From an uncultured Methanobrevibacter sp. (GTDB taxonomy: Archaea > Methanobacteriota > Methanobacteria > Methanobacteriales > Methanobacteriaceae), in contig NZ_CAKVFS010000003.1 in assembly GCF_934746965.1 (NCBI RefSeq), forward strand, positions 62,001-126,000: a stretch of 64,000 nucleotides of DNA, in the 5' to 3' direction. Made by a program: the position numbers and the translations under genes. Shown here in pieces: positions 24,075-33,201 of the stretch (position 1 is its first letter; each line of letters starts with the position of its first letter). Under the pieces are notes generated by a model. The model worked only from the letters and a program-made list of their open reading frames with translations. It made no database searches and was not told where the DNA came from.

Positions 24075-24354
24075 TTTTTATATCATTTCTAGATCTTGCA
24101 ACAAGGTCTGCTAGGGAATTACATACATTGTCAGGTATGGAATTTTCATCTTTTTCGTTTATTACATGAGCAATAATTTTACAAAGAACAAAAATAGCAT
24201 GTTTGTGTTCTGCTTTTGTTTTATGGATGTGGTGAGGGCTTATTTTAAGTGATATGTATTCGCTACAATCATTTTTTATTTGATCATTTTCTGCTAAATA
24301 TTTTAAAATATAAACTAAAAATTGATGTAATTGTATCATTTCATCCTTATACAT
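24067..24354 (-). CDS. UPF0058 family protein
   Basis: A 95-residue helical protein starting MYKDEMIQLHQFLVYILKYL, which matches the conserved opening of the archaeal UPF0058 family. It has conserved His and Lys in ISPHHIHKTKAEHKHAIF. The function is unknown; it is a widespread euryarchaeal small protein. It appears monocistronic. Confidence 0.85.
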   Translation of the reverse strand: MYKDEMIQLHQFLVYILKYLAENDQIKNDCSEYISLKISPHHIHKTKAEHKHAIFVLCKIIAHVINEKDENSIPDNVCNSLADLVARSRNDIKMA

Positions 24355-24476
24355 GTGTATCTGACCTATTATTTATAGTATATATTAAGTTTAAGTAAAT
24401 TTATTTTGTGAAATTAAATAATTAATTTTAATTATTTATATATTTAGTGTTTAATCTTATTTAAATATTGCATTAA

Positions 24477-25256
24477 CTATAATAATTTATATATTAACTT
24501 TTTATAAATGTCTGGTAACTCTTCATTTAATATATCTAATCCTTTTTGTGTTATTCCATTTTTAGTTGCAACTTTGTTAATTAATTCATCAGAAGAATAG
24601 ATATTTTTTTCTAATAGGTATGATGTGCTGTTTAGTGTTTCTAAGATTATTTTAAAGATTTCTTCTTTTGTTAAATCACAATTTTTTTCAAGTTTTTCTG
24701 CAAACATTTTACTGCTAAGCGCTATAAATGCAGGCATACAGCTGGCAGCTATTGTAGCTATTTCTAAATCAAGATTATTGTTAACAATTTTTATTTGACT
24801 GAATTTGGAAAATAACTCTTCAACGAATTTTTTATTTTCTAAAGGTACATTTTCATCATGGATAATTATTGAAACTCCTTTTTTAGGATTATTTTTATCA
24901 TATGTTGAGGATATTGTTGGTATTACACATGTTAATCCATTGTTTTCAAAAGTAGTATTTATTCCAGCACATGTGTGTATAATTTGAGTGTTTTGGGTTA
25001 CATATGGTTTTAATTCTTCTAAGACACTTATTAAATCGGGTGTTTTTACAGATATTATTATTTTTTCACAGTTTTTTGCAATTTCTATATTATTGTCTGT
25101 AATTGATATGGTTGAATTAATATTTTTTATATGGTTTATTTTTGAAAGAGTTCTATTTGAAATGTAGAGTTTGTTAAAGTTATAAAAATCATTTTTAATT
25201 ATATTTTGGGCAATAAGTTCTCCAATATTTCCGTATCCGATAATTCCAATGTTCAT
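24477..25256 (-). CDS. ProC-like NAD(P)-dependent reductase
   Basis: A 259-residue protein with a Rossmann start (MNIGIIGYGNIGELIAQNII) and the conserved IISVKTPDLISVLEELKP and IIHTCAGINTTF segments of the pyrroline-5-carboxylate reductase family. The C-terminal dimerisation helix is shortened and divergent, so the substrate may differ from P5C. It lies 5 bp after the UPF0280 gene and is probably co-transcribed with it. Confidence 0.75.
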   Translation of the reverse strand: MNIGIIGYGNIGELIAQNIIKNDFYNFNKLYISNRTLSKINHIKNINSTISITDNNIEIAKNCEKIIISVKTPDLISVLEELKPYVTQNTQIIHTCAGINTTFENNGLTCVIPTISSTYDKNNPKKGVSIIIHDENVPLENKKFVEELFSKFSQIKIVNNNLDLEIATIAASCMPAFIALSSKMFAEKLEKNCDLTKEEIFKIILETLNSTSYLLEKNIYSSDELINKVATKNGITQKGLDILNEELPDIYKKLIYKLL

Positions 25257-25261
25257 TTATT

Positions 25262-25978
25262 TCACACCTTAATTTTAAATTCTTTTGTTTCAATGATTTT
25301 AGGTAATGTTCCAATAGTCCCAATATGGTCCTGAGATATAATTAATGCACCTTCAAAAAACTCTTTATAATTTTCACTAACTTCAAGACCTCTATATACT
25401 TTATCTTCACTAGTTTCACCAATTATTTCATTAGCTATTCTAGTAGCTAGTCCATCAGCTATTGATGCTTTTTTGCTTAGTATAGTAACACTATCAGATT
25501 GACCAAAACTTATAGAGTGGCCAATTTTTCCTGATGATGTACAGATTCCCAGTGGTTTTTTTCTTTTTTTTAATTTAAATCCAATTTTATTGCCTAATAT
25601 TGGATTATTGGAATAAATTCCACAAATTGATGGTTTATTATTTATAATGGCTATGTCCCCACCATTTTCAATAATTGAGTATTTTGATTTTTTTGAAATT
25701 AGATAATCAAGAGACATTTCTGATATTGTTCCAGCAACTGTTGCCATAGGTCCTACATCACAACAATTAGAAGCTACATACATTTTTTTTATTATTTCGC
25801 TTAAATTTTCGTTATTATAAGTAAGTGGTTCTAAGGATATTTGAAATTCTTCATGTTTGAGGATATAATGTTCTAAATCAGTTCTTAATTTTAATATGTA
25901 ATTTTTTAGATTATTGTTTTTTAAATCAGTAGTTAACCGAATATGTGTTTGATTTAAATCGATATGTTGGGATTCCAT
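25262..25978 (-). CDS. UPF0280/COG2122 protein (ApbE-like fold)
   Basis: A 238-residue protein. Diagnostic segments are VASNCCDVGPMATVAGTISE and SIIENGGDIAI, then SSGKIGHSISFGQSDSVTIL. The family is related to ApbE flavin transferases. In Methanosarcina, COG2122 was implicated genetically, with COG1900 (DUF39), in homocysteine formation from aspartate semialdehyde and sulfide. Here it is divergent from the comA operon that carries a COG1900 gene, with only 123 bp between the starts. A shared role in thiolation is inferred. Confidence 0.85.
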   Translation of the reverse strand: MESQHIDLNQTHIRLTTDLKNNNLKNYILKLRTDLEHYILKHEEFQISLEPLTYNNENLSEIIKKMYVASNCCDVGPMATVAGTISEMSLDYLISKKSKYSIIENGGDIAIINNKPSICGIYSNNPILGNKIGFKLKKRKKPLGICTSSGKIGHSISFGQSDSVTILSKKASIADGLATRIANEIIGETSEDKVYRGLEVSENYKEFFEGALIISQDHIGTIGTLPKIIETKEFKIKV

Positions 25979-26101
25979 AGTATTATAGTTATTTATAAAT
26001 TATTTCTTTTATAACTATTGTTAGTGGATACAATTAAAAAGTAATTAAATTAATATAATAGTAAAACTATATTATAAAAAAAATATAACAGATGTGATAT
26101 A

Positions 26102-26872
26102 TTGAAATCCTTTAATTTTTTACTTAAAGAAAGAGAAGAAAAACCAAGACAAAAAGGTATAACAATGGTCCTAGATAAAGGTTTAGGATTGGAAACTGCT
26201 GAAAGTTTAATGAATATCTCTGGAGATTATGTAGATTATTTAAAATTTGGATGGGGAACATCTATTGTACATGAACAAGAAATAATTAAAAATAAAGTGG
26301 ATATGTATAAAGCTCATAATATAACTCCATATACTGGTGGAACTCTTTTTGAATTAGCTTATATGAATAATAAGTTAGAAGATTTTTTCCAAGAAGCTCA
26401 TAATTTGGGATTTGAAGCTATTGAAATATCTGATGGATCAACAACAATCACTCATGATAAAAAATTAGAATGCATTGAATTGGCTAAAAAAGATGGTTTT
26501 GAAGTTTTATCTGAAGTTGGTAAAAAAGATCCAAATTTAGATAAAGAATTAACTTTAGATGAGAGAATAAGTTATATGCAAAGTGAATTAGAGTCAGGTT
26601 CATCATTAATCATTGTTGAAGCAAGAGAAGGTGGAAAAAATATAGGCATTTTTGATAAATCAGGTAATGCTAAAGAAGATGAAATAGATTATATTATTGA
26701 CAATTTTAATGGAGATAAAATCCTTTGGGAAGCTCCAAATAAAGATCAACAAGTATTTTTTATTTTAAAACTTGGTAATAGTGTTAATCTAGGTAATGTA
26801 TCAACTGATGACATCACTTCTCTTGAAACTTTAAGAAGAGGATTAAGGGGAGATACCGTAGGAAAAATTTAA
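26102..26872 (+). CDS. comA: Phosphosulfolactate synthase
   Basis: A 256-residue TIM-barrel protein beginning at TTG 26102, with GTGAT 3 bp upstream. KPRQKGITMVLDKGLG, YLKFGWGTS, EISDGSTTI and IIVEAREGGKNIGIFD are typical of ComA. It adds sulfite to phosphoenolpyruvate, the first step of coenzyme M biosynthesis. It heads an operon with a COG1900 gene and hdrCBA-like genes, and comDE lie convergently beyond them. Confidence 0.93.
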   Translation: MKSFNFLLKEREEKPRQKGITMVLDKGLGLETAESLMNISGDYVDYLKFGWGTSIVHEQEIIKNKVDMYKAHNITPYTGGTLFELAYMNNKLEDFFQEAHNLGFEAIEISDGSTTITHDKKLECIELAKKDGFEVLSEVGKKDPNLDKELTLDERISYMQSELESGSSLIIVEAREGGKNIGIFDKSGNAKEDEIDYIIDNFNGDKILWEAPNKDQQVFFILKLGNSVNLGNVSTDDITSLETLRRGLRGDTVGKI

Positions 26873-26905
26873 ACTGTAAAAAAAAGTTTGATAGAGGGTA
26901 TTTAT

Positions 26906-28156
26906 TTGAAAAAAAGAACAATTGGTCAAATTAATGAGAAAATTGAAAATAATAATGCCAACATATACACAGCAGAAGAGTTTAAAAAACTCATAAAAGA
27001 GGATGAAACTCCAAGTTTTGATGAAGTAGATGTAGTAACTACTGGAACTTGTGGAGTTATGAGTGGTACTGCAGCTATTTTTAATTTTGTAGTTTCAGAA
27101 CCTGGTGTTTTCATGAGGGCAAAGAATATTTATTTAAACGGTGTTCCAGCTAATATTGGTCCATGTCCTAATGAATGGTTAGGTTCAGTAGATTTAATTC
27201 TTCATGGAACTTCTAAATCTATAGAAAATCCAGTATATGGTGGAGGATTTTTATTAAAAGATATTCTTGAAGGAAAAGATATTGCAGTTAAAGTTGAAAC
27301 AATTAATGGAGATATAGTTGAATCAACAACAAATATTAATGAAATTGGAAGAGCACAAATGATTGGAACACGTATGGCCTTTAAAAATTATAATTCATTT
27401 GTAAATCCAGATAATCACCCAGTATCTTCTATATTTTCAGCTATACCATTAGAAGGAAATTTAAGCGGATTTACATTTTCAGGATGTGGTGATTTAAATC
27501 CACTTCAAAATGATCCTAATCATAATATAATTAAAAATGGAACTAAAGTACTGTTAAATGGAGCTGAATCTATTGTTTTAGGTGATGGAACAAGAAGTTC
27601 TGTTGAAAAACCAAATTTAATGATTACAGGTAATCTAAAAGAAATGGATCCAACATTCCTTGGAGGATTTAAAACAGGTGAAGGTGGAGAAGTTTATGAT
27701 ACTGTAGCTATTCCTATTCCAGTTTTAAATGAAGAAATTTATAATAATTTATTAATTAAAAATAGTGATATTCCATTATCTGTATGTGATATTAAGGGAC
27801 GTCATTTACCTTTAAGCGAAACTACATATGGTGATGTTTGGGAAGGTCATGAATTAAGACCTAAATATGATAGAGAATCATGTTCTACATGTGATAAATG
27901 TATTGTAGAGGAAATATGTCCAACTAATGCATTTTCGGATAAAAGATTAGATTTATATAGATGTTTTGGTTGTGGAATGTGTGTACATTATTGTAAAAAC
28001 AATAGCTTTAATATGAATATTGGAAATGTTGATTTGGCTATTGAAGGAAAAATACATACTGTACCAATTATTTGTAGACAGTCAGATGCTCTTAGAGCTA
28101 ATAAATTATCTTTAAAATTAAAGAAAATGATTGAAAATCAAGAATTTAGGTTATAA
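26906..28156 (+). CDS. COG1900 / methanogenesis marker 16 protein, probable ComF
   Basis: 416 residues from TTG 26906, with AGAGGGT 6 bp upstream; TTG 26888 is an alternative. The large N-terminal domain is the DUF39 type (VTTGTCGVMSGTAAIFNF, PANIGPCPNEWLGSVDL, FTFSGCGDLNPL). Two ferredoxin motifs follow at about 335-390 (CSTCDKC, later CFGCGMCVHYC). DUF39 enzymes convert an aldehyde plus sulfide to a thiol. The marker-16 paralogue from Methanocaldococcus has been reported to turn sulfoacetaldehyde into coenzyme M. Its place directly after comA strongly supports that role here. Confidence 0.85.
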   Translation: MKKRTIGQINEKIENNNANIYTAEEFKKLIKEDETPSFDEVDVVTTGTCGVMSGTAAIFNFVVSEPGVFMRAKNIYLNGVPANIGPCPNEWLGSVDLILHGTSKSIENPVYGGGFLLKDILEGKDIAVKVETINGDIVESTTNINEIGRAQMIGTRMAFKNYNSFVNPDNHPVSSIFSAIPLEGNLSGFTFSGCGDLNPLQNDPNHNIIKNGTKVLLNGAESIVLGDGTRSSVEKPNLMITGNLKEMDPTFLGGFKTGEGGEVYDTVAIPIPVLNEEIYNNLLIKNSDIPLSVCDIKGRHLPLSETTYGDVWEGHELRPKYDRESCSTCDKCIVEEICPTNAFSDKRLDLYRCFGCGMCVHYCKNNSFNMNIGNVDLAIEGKIHTVPIICRQSDALRANKLSLKLKKMIENQEFRL

Positions 28157-28157
28157 T

Positions 28158-28766
28158 ATGCATACTCAAAAAATTGATGAAACACCTCTTGATTTTGCTC
28201 AAGCTATAAAAAAAGATATTAAAAGTTCAAAAGATGATGGTGTTTTAAAATGTGTTCAATGTGGAATGTGTACATCAACATGTCCTGCGGCTCGTCATTC
28301 TAGTTATAATCCTCGTGAAATAATGGAACGTGTTTTTGAAGGAGATGAAACACTTTTAGAAGATGAAAATATTTGGAAATGTTTTTATTGTTATACATGT
28401 CATAGTACTTGTCCTGTTGGAAATAGTGTTTGTGAAGTTAATCAAATTATTAAACAGTTTGCTATATCAAAAGGAATTGCTTATGAACAGTTGTATGATT
28501 ACTTAGGATTTGCAGACAGTTACTTTAATGCAGCTATTGGAGCAATACCTTCTAATTTTTATCCAGAAATTAGTGAGGATGTAGAAGGATGGTGGGATTT
28601 TAGACAACATTTAAATGAAATACGTGAAGAATTGGGTTTAGGTCCAGTATCACCACCTCAAGAAGTTGTTGATGAAGTAAGTGTGATTTTAGTTAATACA
28701 GGTTTTAAAGATAGGATGGATAAAATAAGACAATCAAAGGAGGGTGAAGATGAAACAAATTCCTGA
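28158..28766 (+). CDS. HdrC-like iron-sulfur protein
   Basis: 202 residues from ATG 28158, one base after the previous stop. Two [4Fe-4S] motifs are present: CVQCGMCTSTCP near residue 33 and CFYCYTCHSTCP near residue 76. The rest resembles HdrC, including the PREIMERVFEGDE segment. HdrC passes electrons between HdrA and HdrB. It overlaps the hdrB-like gene by 17 bp. Given the operon and the altered partners, it may serve a dedicated coenzyme M synthesis complex rather than heterodisulfide reduction. Confidence 0.85.
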   Translation: MHTQKIDETPLDFAQAIKKDIKSSKDDGVLKCVQCGMCTSTCPAARHSSYNPREIMERVFEGDETLLEDENIWKCFYCYTCHSTCPVGNSVCEVNQIIKQFAISKGIAYEQLYDYLGFADSYFNAAIGAIPSNFYPEISEDVEGWWDFRQHLNEIREELGLGPVSPPQEVVDEVSVILVNTGFKDRMDKIRQSKEGEDETNS

Positions 28767-29688
28767 TAAAAATATTCTTTTATTTAAAAGTTGTCTTGTA
28801 AGTGTGGAATATCCTGGAATTGAATCATCTACTAAATTTGTTTTTGATAAAATTGGTATTGATTATGAGATTTCAGATAAACAAACTTGTTGTACTGGTC
28901 TTGGACATTATTCAGATGTATTTGATCAGTTTACAACAACTGCTATTGGAGCCCGTAACTTTAAAGTAGCTAAAAATTTAGAAAAACCAAATTTAGTAAT
29001 GATGTGTGCTACATGTTATGCAATTAACAAAAAAGTAGCTAATATATTAAATAAAAAAGATGATGTTAGAGATAAAGTAAATAAAGTTTTTGATGAATCT
29101 AATTTATCTCATTTAAAATATGAAAAGGATGATGTTGATTCATCTAAAAATATTTTTCACGTGGTAGATATTTTATACAACAAACGTGATGAAATTTCTA
29201 AAAATATTAAATATGATTTAAGTGATTATACAATAGCTACTCATCATGGTTGTCATTATTGTAAAGTTCATTATGATGATACAATTGGTGGAGTTAGAGA
29301 CCCTAATATTATTGATGATATAATTGAAGCATGTGGATGTAAAACAATTGGCTGGTATGATCATAAACGTCAAACATGTGGAAGTGGATTTAGGCAAAGA
29401 TATTCTAATAAAGAGTTATCTATGGAAGTTACTGAAGATAAGTTACATTCTATAAAAGAAGATGGTGTAAATATTTTAGTCCATTTATGTCCTAATTGTC
29501 ATGTTCAATTTGACAGATATCAGGATTTAATATCTAAAAAATGTGGAGAAGAGTTTAATACAATTCATTTAAATATATCTCAATTTGTAGCTATTGCTAT
29601 GGGTGGAGATTTTGATGAAGTAATAGGCGTAAAAGCACATACTGTACCTGTGGATTCAGTTATTAAGGATTTAAAGGAGGTTGAATAA
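28750..29688 (+). CDS. HdrB-like protein with altered second CCG motif
   Basis: 312 residues from ATG 28750, preceded by AAAGGAGGGTGA. The first CCG motif is intact: C15, C47-C48, C86 and C89. In the second, the usual CC pair is replaced by TC (RQTCGSGF), while HGCHYC and CPNCH remain. In HdrB each CCG motif binds a non-cubane [4Fe-4S] cluster that reduces the CoM-CoB disulfide. Loss of one ligand suggests a different cluster or substrate. The next ATG overlaps its TAA by one base. Confidence 0.85.
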   Translation: MKQIPDKNILLFKSCLVSVEYPGIESSTKFVFDKIGIDYEISDKQTCCTGLGHYSDVFDQFTTTAIGARNFKVAKNLEKPNLVMMCATCYAINKKVANILNKKDDVRDKVNKVFDESNLSHLKYEKDDVDSSKNIFHVVDILYNKRDEISKNIKYDLSDYTIATHHGCHYCKVHYDDTIGGVRDPNIIDDIIEACGCKTIGWYDHKRQTCGSGFRQRYSNKELSMEVTEDKLHSIKEDGVNILVHLCPNCHVQFDRYQDLISKKCGEEFNTIHLNISQFVAIAMGGDFDEVIGVKAHTVPVDSVIKDLKEVE

Positions 29689-31994
29689 TGTCTGGAGATT
29701 TAAAAATAGGAGTTTTTATCTGTGAATGTGGTGGAAATATTTCAGATACTGTGGATATTCAAAAAGTTAAAGATTCTTTAGATGTTGAAGTAGTAGAACA
29801 GTTTGTAAATTTATGTTCTTTAAATGGGAGAAAAATTATTAGGGATGCTATTTTTGAACATCATTTAGATCGTGTTGTAATAGTAGCATGTTCTCCAATA
29901 AGTCATGAAAAAACATTTCAGGATTATGTTCAACCATTGAATCCTTATTTGATGGATATGGCAAATATTCGTGAACAATGTTCTTGGGTTCACAATGATA
30001 AGGAAAAAGCAACTAAAAAAGCTATAACTCTTATTAATGCATCAATAGAAAAAGTAAAAAAATCTGATGAAGTTAATCCAATTTACTGTCAAACTCCTGA
30101 TGAAGTAGCAGTAATTGGTGGTGGAATAGCGGGTATGAATGCAGCATTATCATTAGCTAAACAAGGGACTAAAGTAACTATTATAGAGCAATCACCATCT
30201 ATTGGGGGACATATGGCTAAAATAGGGAAGGTTTTTTCTCCTGTTAAGATAGCTGAAGAATGTGGGATGTGTTTATTAAATCCAATATTGAATGAAGTTG
30301 TTTGGAATGAAAATATTGAGATTTTAACTAATGCAAAAGTTATTGAAGCAGAAAGAAGGGCTGGAACATATAATTTAATAGTTGAAAAATCTCCAAGATA
30401 TGTTGATACTGAAAAATGTATTGCATGTGGTAATTGTGCAGAAGTATGTGAAGTTGAAGTTCCAGATGATTGGAATGATGGATTATCTAATAGAAAAGCT
30501 ATTTATCGCCCTTTTGGTCAATCATATCCTGAAGCCTATGTTGTAGATATGGAACATTGTAATAGATGTGGTGACTGTAAAAGACAATGTAGTATGAATG
30601 CTATTAGGTTTAAGTTAAAACCAGAAAAAATCCCGGTTTCTGTAGGTTCTGTTATTATAGCTACGGGACATCAATTATTTGATCCAAATTTAAGACCAGA
30701 ATATGGATATTCCAGATATGATGATGTTATTACACAAAGTGAATTAGGTCGTATCACTGGAGTAAATGGTCCAACTAAAGGTAAATTAATGAAATCAAAT
30801 GGTGAAGTTCCAAAAAGAGTTGTTATGGTACAATGTGTTGGGTCAAGAGATGAAAAGCCTGATGGGCATTTATATTGTTCTAAAGTGTGTTGTAGTGTTG
30901 CTTTGAAAAATGCAAATATTATAAAGCATAAACATCCTGAAACAGATGTGGTTATTTGTTATACAGATATGAGAACTCCTAGTATGTATGAAAAATATTA
31001 TAAACATACTCAAGCTAATGGGGTGAGATTCATACGTGGAAGGCCTGGAGAAGTTGTTAAAAGGAAAGATAAATTCATTGTTCGTGTTGAAGATACTCTT
31101 AAAAGAGAATTTTCTGAAATTGAAGCGGACATGGTTGTATTATCTACTGCTATTGAACCATCTGAAGGTACTAAAGAAATTGCAAATGTGTTAAATGTTG
31201 GTACTACTGAAGATGGGTTTATTAAAGAAGCACATCCTAAAATTAAGCCAGTAACAACAGATGTTCAAGGAACTTTTGTTTGTGGAACTGCACAAGATCC
31301 AAAAGATATCACTGAATCTATTATGCAAGCTACTGCATCTGCTTCTAAAGTAGCTGAATATAATTATGGTGGAATAGAAATTGAACCATTTATTGCAGAA
31401 ATTGATGAAGAAAAATGTATTGTCTGTGGAGACTGTGTGAAACGTTGTAAATTTAAATCAATGAGTGTTCAGGACGATAAAATTTATATTGATCCAATGA
31501 GTTGTACTGGTTGTGGAAAATGTTTAGTTGGATGTAAACAGTTAGCTATTTCAGTTAATGGTAATATTGATGAGAAAATTAAAGCTACAATTGATGGTGT
31601 ATTAGCTAAAAAGACACCTGGTGAACGTATGATTTTAGTTTTCCTTGATAATATTGGTTATACTGCAGCAGATAATATTGGAGTTAATAGACTTTCTTAC
31701 CCTGAATCTATTCATATTATTAAAGTTCTTTCTGTAAATCGTGTAAGACCTCGTCATATTAAACATGCTCTTGAAAATGGTGCTGATGGGGTGTTTATAG
31801 GGGAATTCCCTGGAGATTTAATGTATGATGAAGTTGAAAGGAAAATAGCAAAAGTTAAAGAGAGAATTAAAAAAGTTAATCAAAATCCTGATAGGGTTGC
31901 TTTTTCAAAAGTTTATATTCCTTATTTCACAGGATTAGCTAAAAAATTAAATGATTTTGATAAAAAAATTGAAGAATTAAATGAGTCTGAATAA
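29688..31994 (+). CDS. HdrA-like flavoprotein fused to MvhD-like domain
   Basis: 768 residues, about 100 longer than classical HdrA. In order: N-terminal domain (CECGGNISDTVD), FAD site GGGIAGMNAALSLAKQG, ferredoxin motifs at about 244 (CIACGNC) and 290 (CNRCGDC), VGSRDE and CSKVCC, then two C-terminal ferredoxin motifs at about 577 and 606. Residues about 640-735 resemble MvhD/FlpD (NGADGVFIGEFPGD), but the [2Fe-2S] cysteines of that family are missing. HdrA bifurcates electrons through its FAD. Here an external donor could dock without an MvhD cluster. Confidence 0.88.
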   Translation: MSGDLKIGVFICECGGNISDTVDIQKVKDSLDVEVVEQFVNLCSLNGRKIIRDAIFEHHLDRVVIVACSPISHEKTFQDYVQPLNPYLMDMANIREQCSWVHNDKEKATKKAITLINASIEKVKKSDEVNPIYCQTPDEVAVIGGGIAGMNAALSLAKQGTKVTIIEQSPSIGGHMAKIGKVFSPVKIAEECGMCLLNPILNEVVWNENIEILTNAKVIEAERRAGTYNLIVEKSPRYVDTEKCIACGNCAEVCEVEVPDDWNDGLSNRKAIYRPFGQSYPEAYVVDMEHCNRCGDCKRQCSMNAIRFKLKPEKIPVSVGSVIIATGHQLFDPNLRPEYGYSRYDDVITQSELGRITGVNGPTKGKLMKSNGEVPKRVVMVQCVGSRDEKPDGHLYCSKVCCSVALKNANIIKHKHPETDVVICYTDMRTPSMYEKYYKHTQANGVRFIRGRPGEVVKRKDKFIVRVEDTLKREFSEIEADMVVLSTAIEPSEGTKEIANVLNVGTTEDGFIKEAHPKIKPVTTDVQGTFVCGTAQDPKDITESIMQATASASKVAEYNYGGIEIEPFIAEIDEEKCIVCGDCVKRCKFKSMSVQDDKIYIDPMSCTGCGKCLVGCKQLAISVNGNIDEKIKATIDGVLAKKTPGERMILVFLDNIGYTAADNIGVNRLSYPESIHIIKVLSVNRVRPRHIKHALENGADGVFIGEFPGDLMYDEVERKIAKVKERIKKVNQNPDRVAFSKVYIPYFTGLAKKLNDFDKKIEELNESE

Positions 31995-32004
31995 GATTCA
32001 TTTA
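31978..32004. terminator. Bidirectional hairpin between hdrA-like gene and comE
   Basis: AAATGA and TCT pair with AGA and TCATTT around a GAATA loop, with one G-T type bulge. It lies between two convergent stop codons and is followed by AT-rich sequence on both sides. Confidence 0.5.
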
Positions 32005-32005
32005 A

Positions 32006-32542
32006 TTATATACTTTTCATAAATCTTTTTTTAATTTCTACAGGTGTTAAATCAATTATTGGCGCTTGTGAATTACCAGGTTCTGTATTAAAACAAATGA
32101 AGTTGCATTCATCATTTTCTATTATTTCTCTTAAATCTATTTCTTCATAATTATAACAATTTTTAATACCTACACTTTTAGCCATTTCTTTCAAGTCTAA
32201 ATCTTTAGCATAAGTTTCCTGATTACCTGTTGAACCATATGCTTCATTGTTAATTACAATCCAAGTTAAATTAGATGGGTTTTGAGCAAAAATAGTGACT
32301 AATGATCCTAAATTCATTAAAAATGATCCATCTCCATCAATAACAACAATTTTTCTATTTGGCTTAGCTATTGCAAGACCAAGACCTATTGATGAAACAA
32401 GTCCCATTGATCCAATCATATAAAAGTTTTCTGCTCTGTCGTTTATATCGTATAATTCTCTTGAAGGAAAACCTATATTACATAGTACTAATTCATCATT
32501 GATTGCACCTATTATTTTTGCAATTGCATTTCTTCTTTTCAT
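32006..32542 (-). CDS. comE: Sulfopyruvate decarboxylase, beta subunit
   Basis: A 178-residue protein with the thiamine diphosphate-binding motif GDGSFLMNLGSLVTI, then NNEAYGSTGNQ. It matches the C-terminal half of a TPP decarboxylase split into two subunits. With ComD it makes sulfoacetaldehyde from sulfopyruvate in coenzyme M biosynthesis, the substrate proposed for ComF. It lies 4 bp after comD. Confidence 0.92.
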   Translation of the reverse strand: MKRRNAIAKIIGAINDELVLCNIGFPSRELYDINDRAENFYMIGSMGLVSSIGLGLAIAKPNRKIVVIDGDGSFLMNLGSLVTIFAQNPSNLTWIVINNEAYGSTGNQETYAKDLDLKEMAKSVGIKNCYNYEEIDLREIIENDECNFICFNTEPGNSQAPIIDLTPVEIKKRFMKSI

Positions 32543-32546
32543 TAAA

Positions 32547-33038
32547 TCACCAATATTTAATTTCTAATAATACTGATACAGGTTTACCTTCTTCTGAAGA
32601 TAATTTCCATGCATTTTTTACATCTTCATAGGCAGTTTCTGGGTTTGTAGGTTCAAAAAAGTGAAAATCCATAGCATTTAATAATCTTGGTGTAGATTCA
32701 CCCATTGGTATTTGTCCACAGATGTTTTCACCTTCAGTCCCTCTGTGGCTTATAATTATTACTAATGGGAATTTATATAGTTCCATTAAAGATTTAAGTG
32801 CATTAATAGAATTACCAAGTCCTGAGTTTTGCATTAAAATAGCTGGTTTACAACCACCCATATATGCTCCAGCGCATATTCCTATTCCTTCTTCTTCTCT
32901 TGTCACTGGAATATGTGTAATTTCTTCATCTTCATCAACCATTTTTAGTAATTTACTTAAATTAACACATGGGACGCTAACAATAAAATCAATTTCAGCA
33001 TCTTTTAATCCATTATAAATAGCTTCGGTACTATCCAT
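32547..33038 (-). CDS. comD: Sulfopyruvate decarboxylase, alpha subunit
   Basis: 163 residues from ATG 33038, preceded by GAGGGTGA; the longer frame to 33083 is rejected. This is the N-terminal half-domain of the decarboxylase: FIVSVPCVNLSKLL, THIPVTREEEGIGICAGAYM with the conserved catalytic glutamate, and ILMQNSGLGNSINAL. It pairs with ComE, which follows in the same operon. Confidence 0.92.
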   Translation of the reverse strand: MDSTEAIYNGLKDAEIDFIVSVPCVNLSKLLKMVDEDEEITHIPVTREEEGIGICAGAYMGGCKPAILMQNSGLGNSINALKSLMELYKFPLVIIISHRGTEGENICGQIPMGESTPRLLNAMDFHFFEPTNPETAYEDVKNAWKLSSEEGKPVSVLLEIKYW

Positions 33039-33201
33039 ATTCACCCTCTTCCTAGTTTTAATATATAATGTTGTATTGTTCATTTATATAAAAATTTTGG
33101 ATAGAAAAATGAATAAACTTAACATATATTTGATATTGTTAAAATGAGTATAACTTAATACATGGAAAAATATTTATTTAATTAAATTATTATATTAATT
33201 C

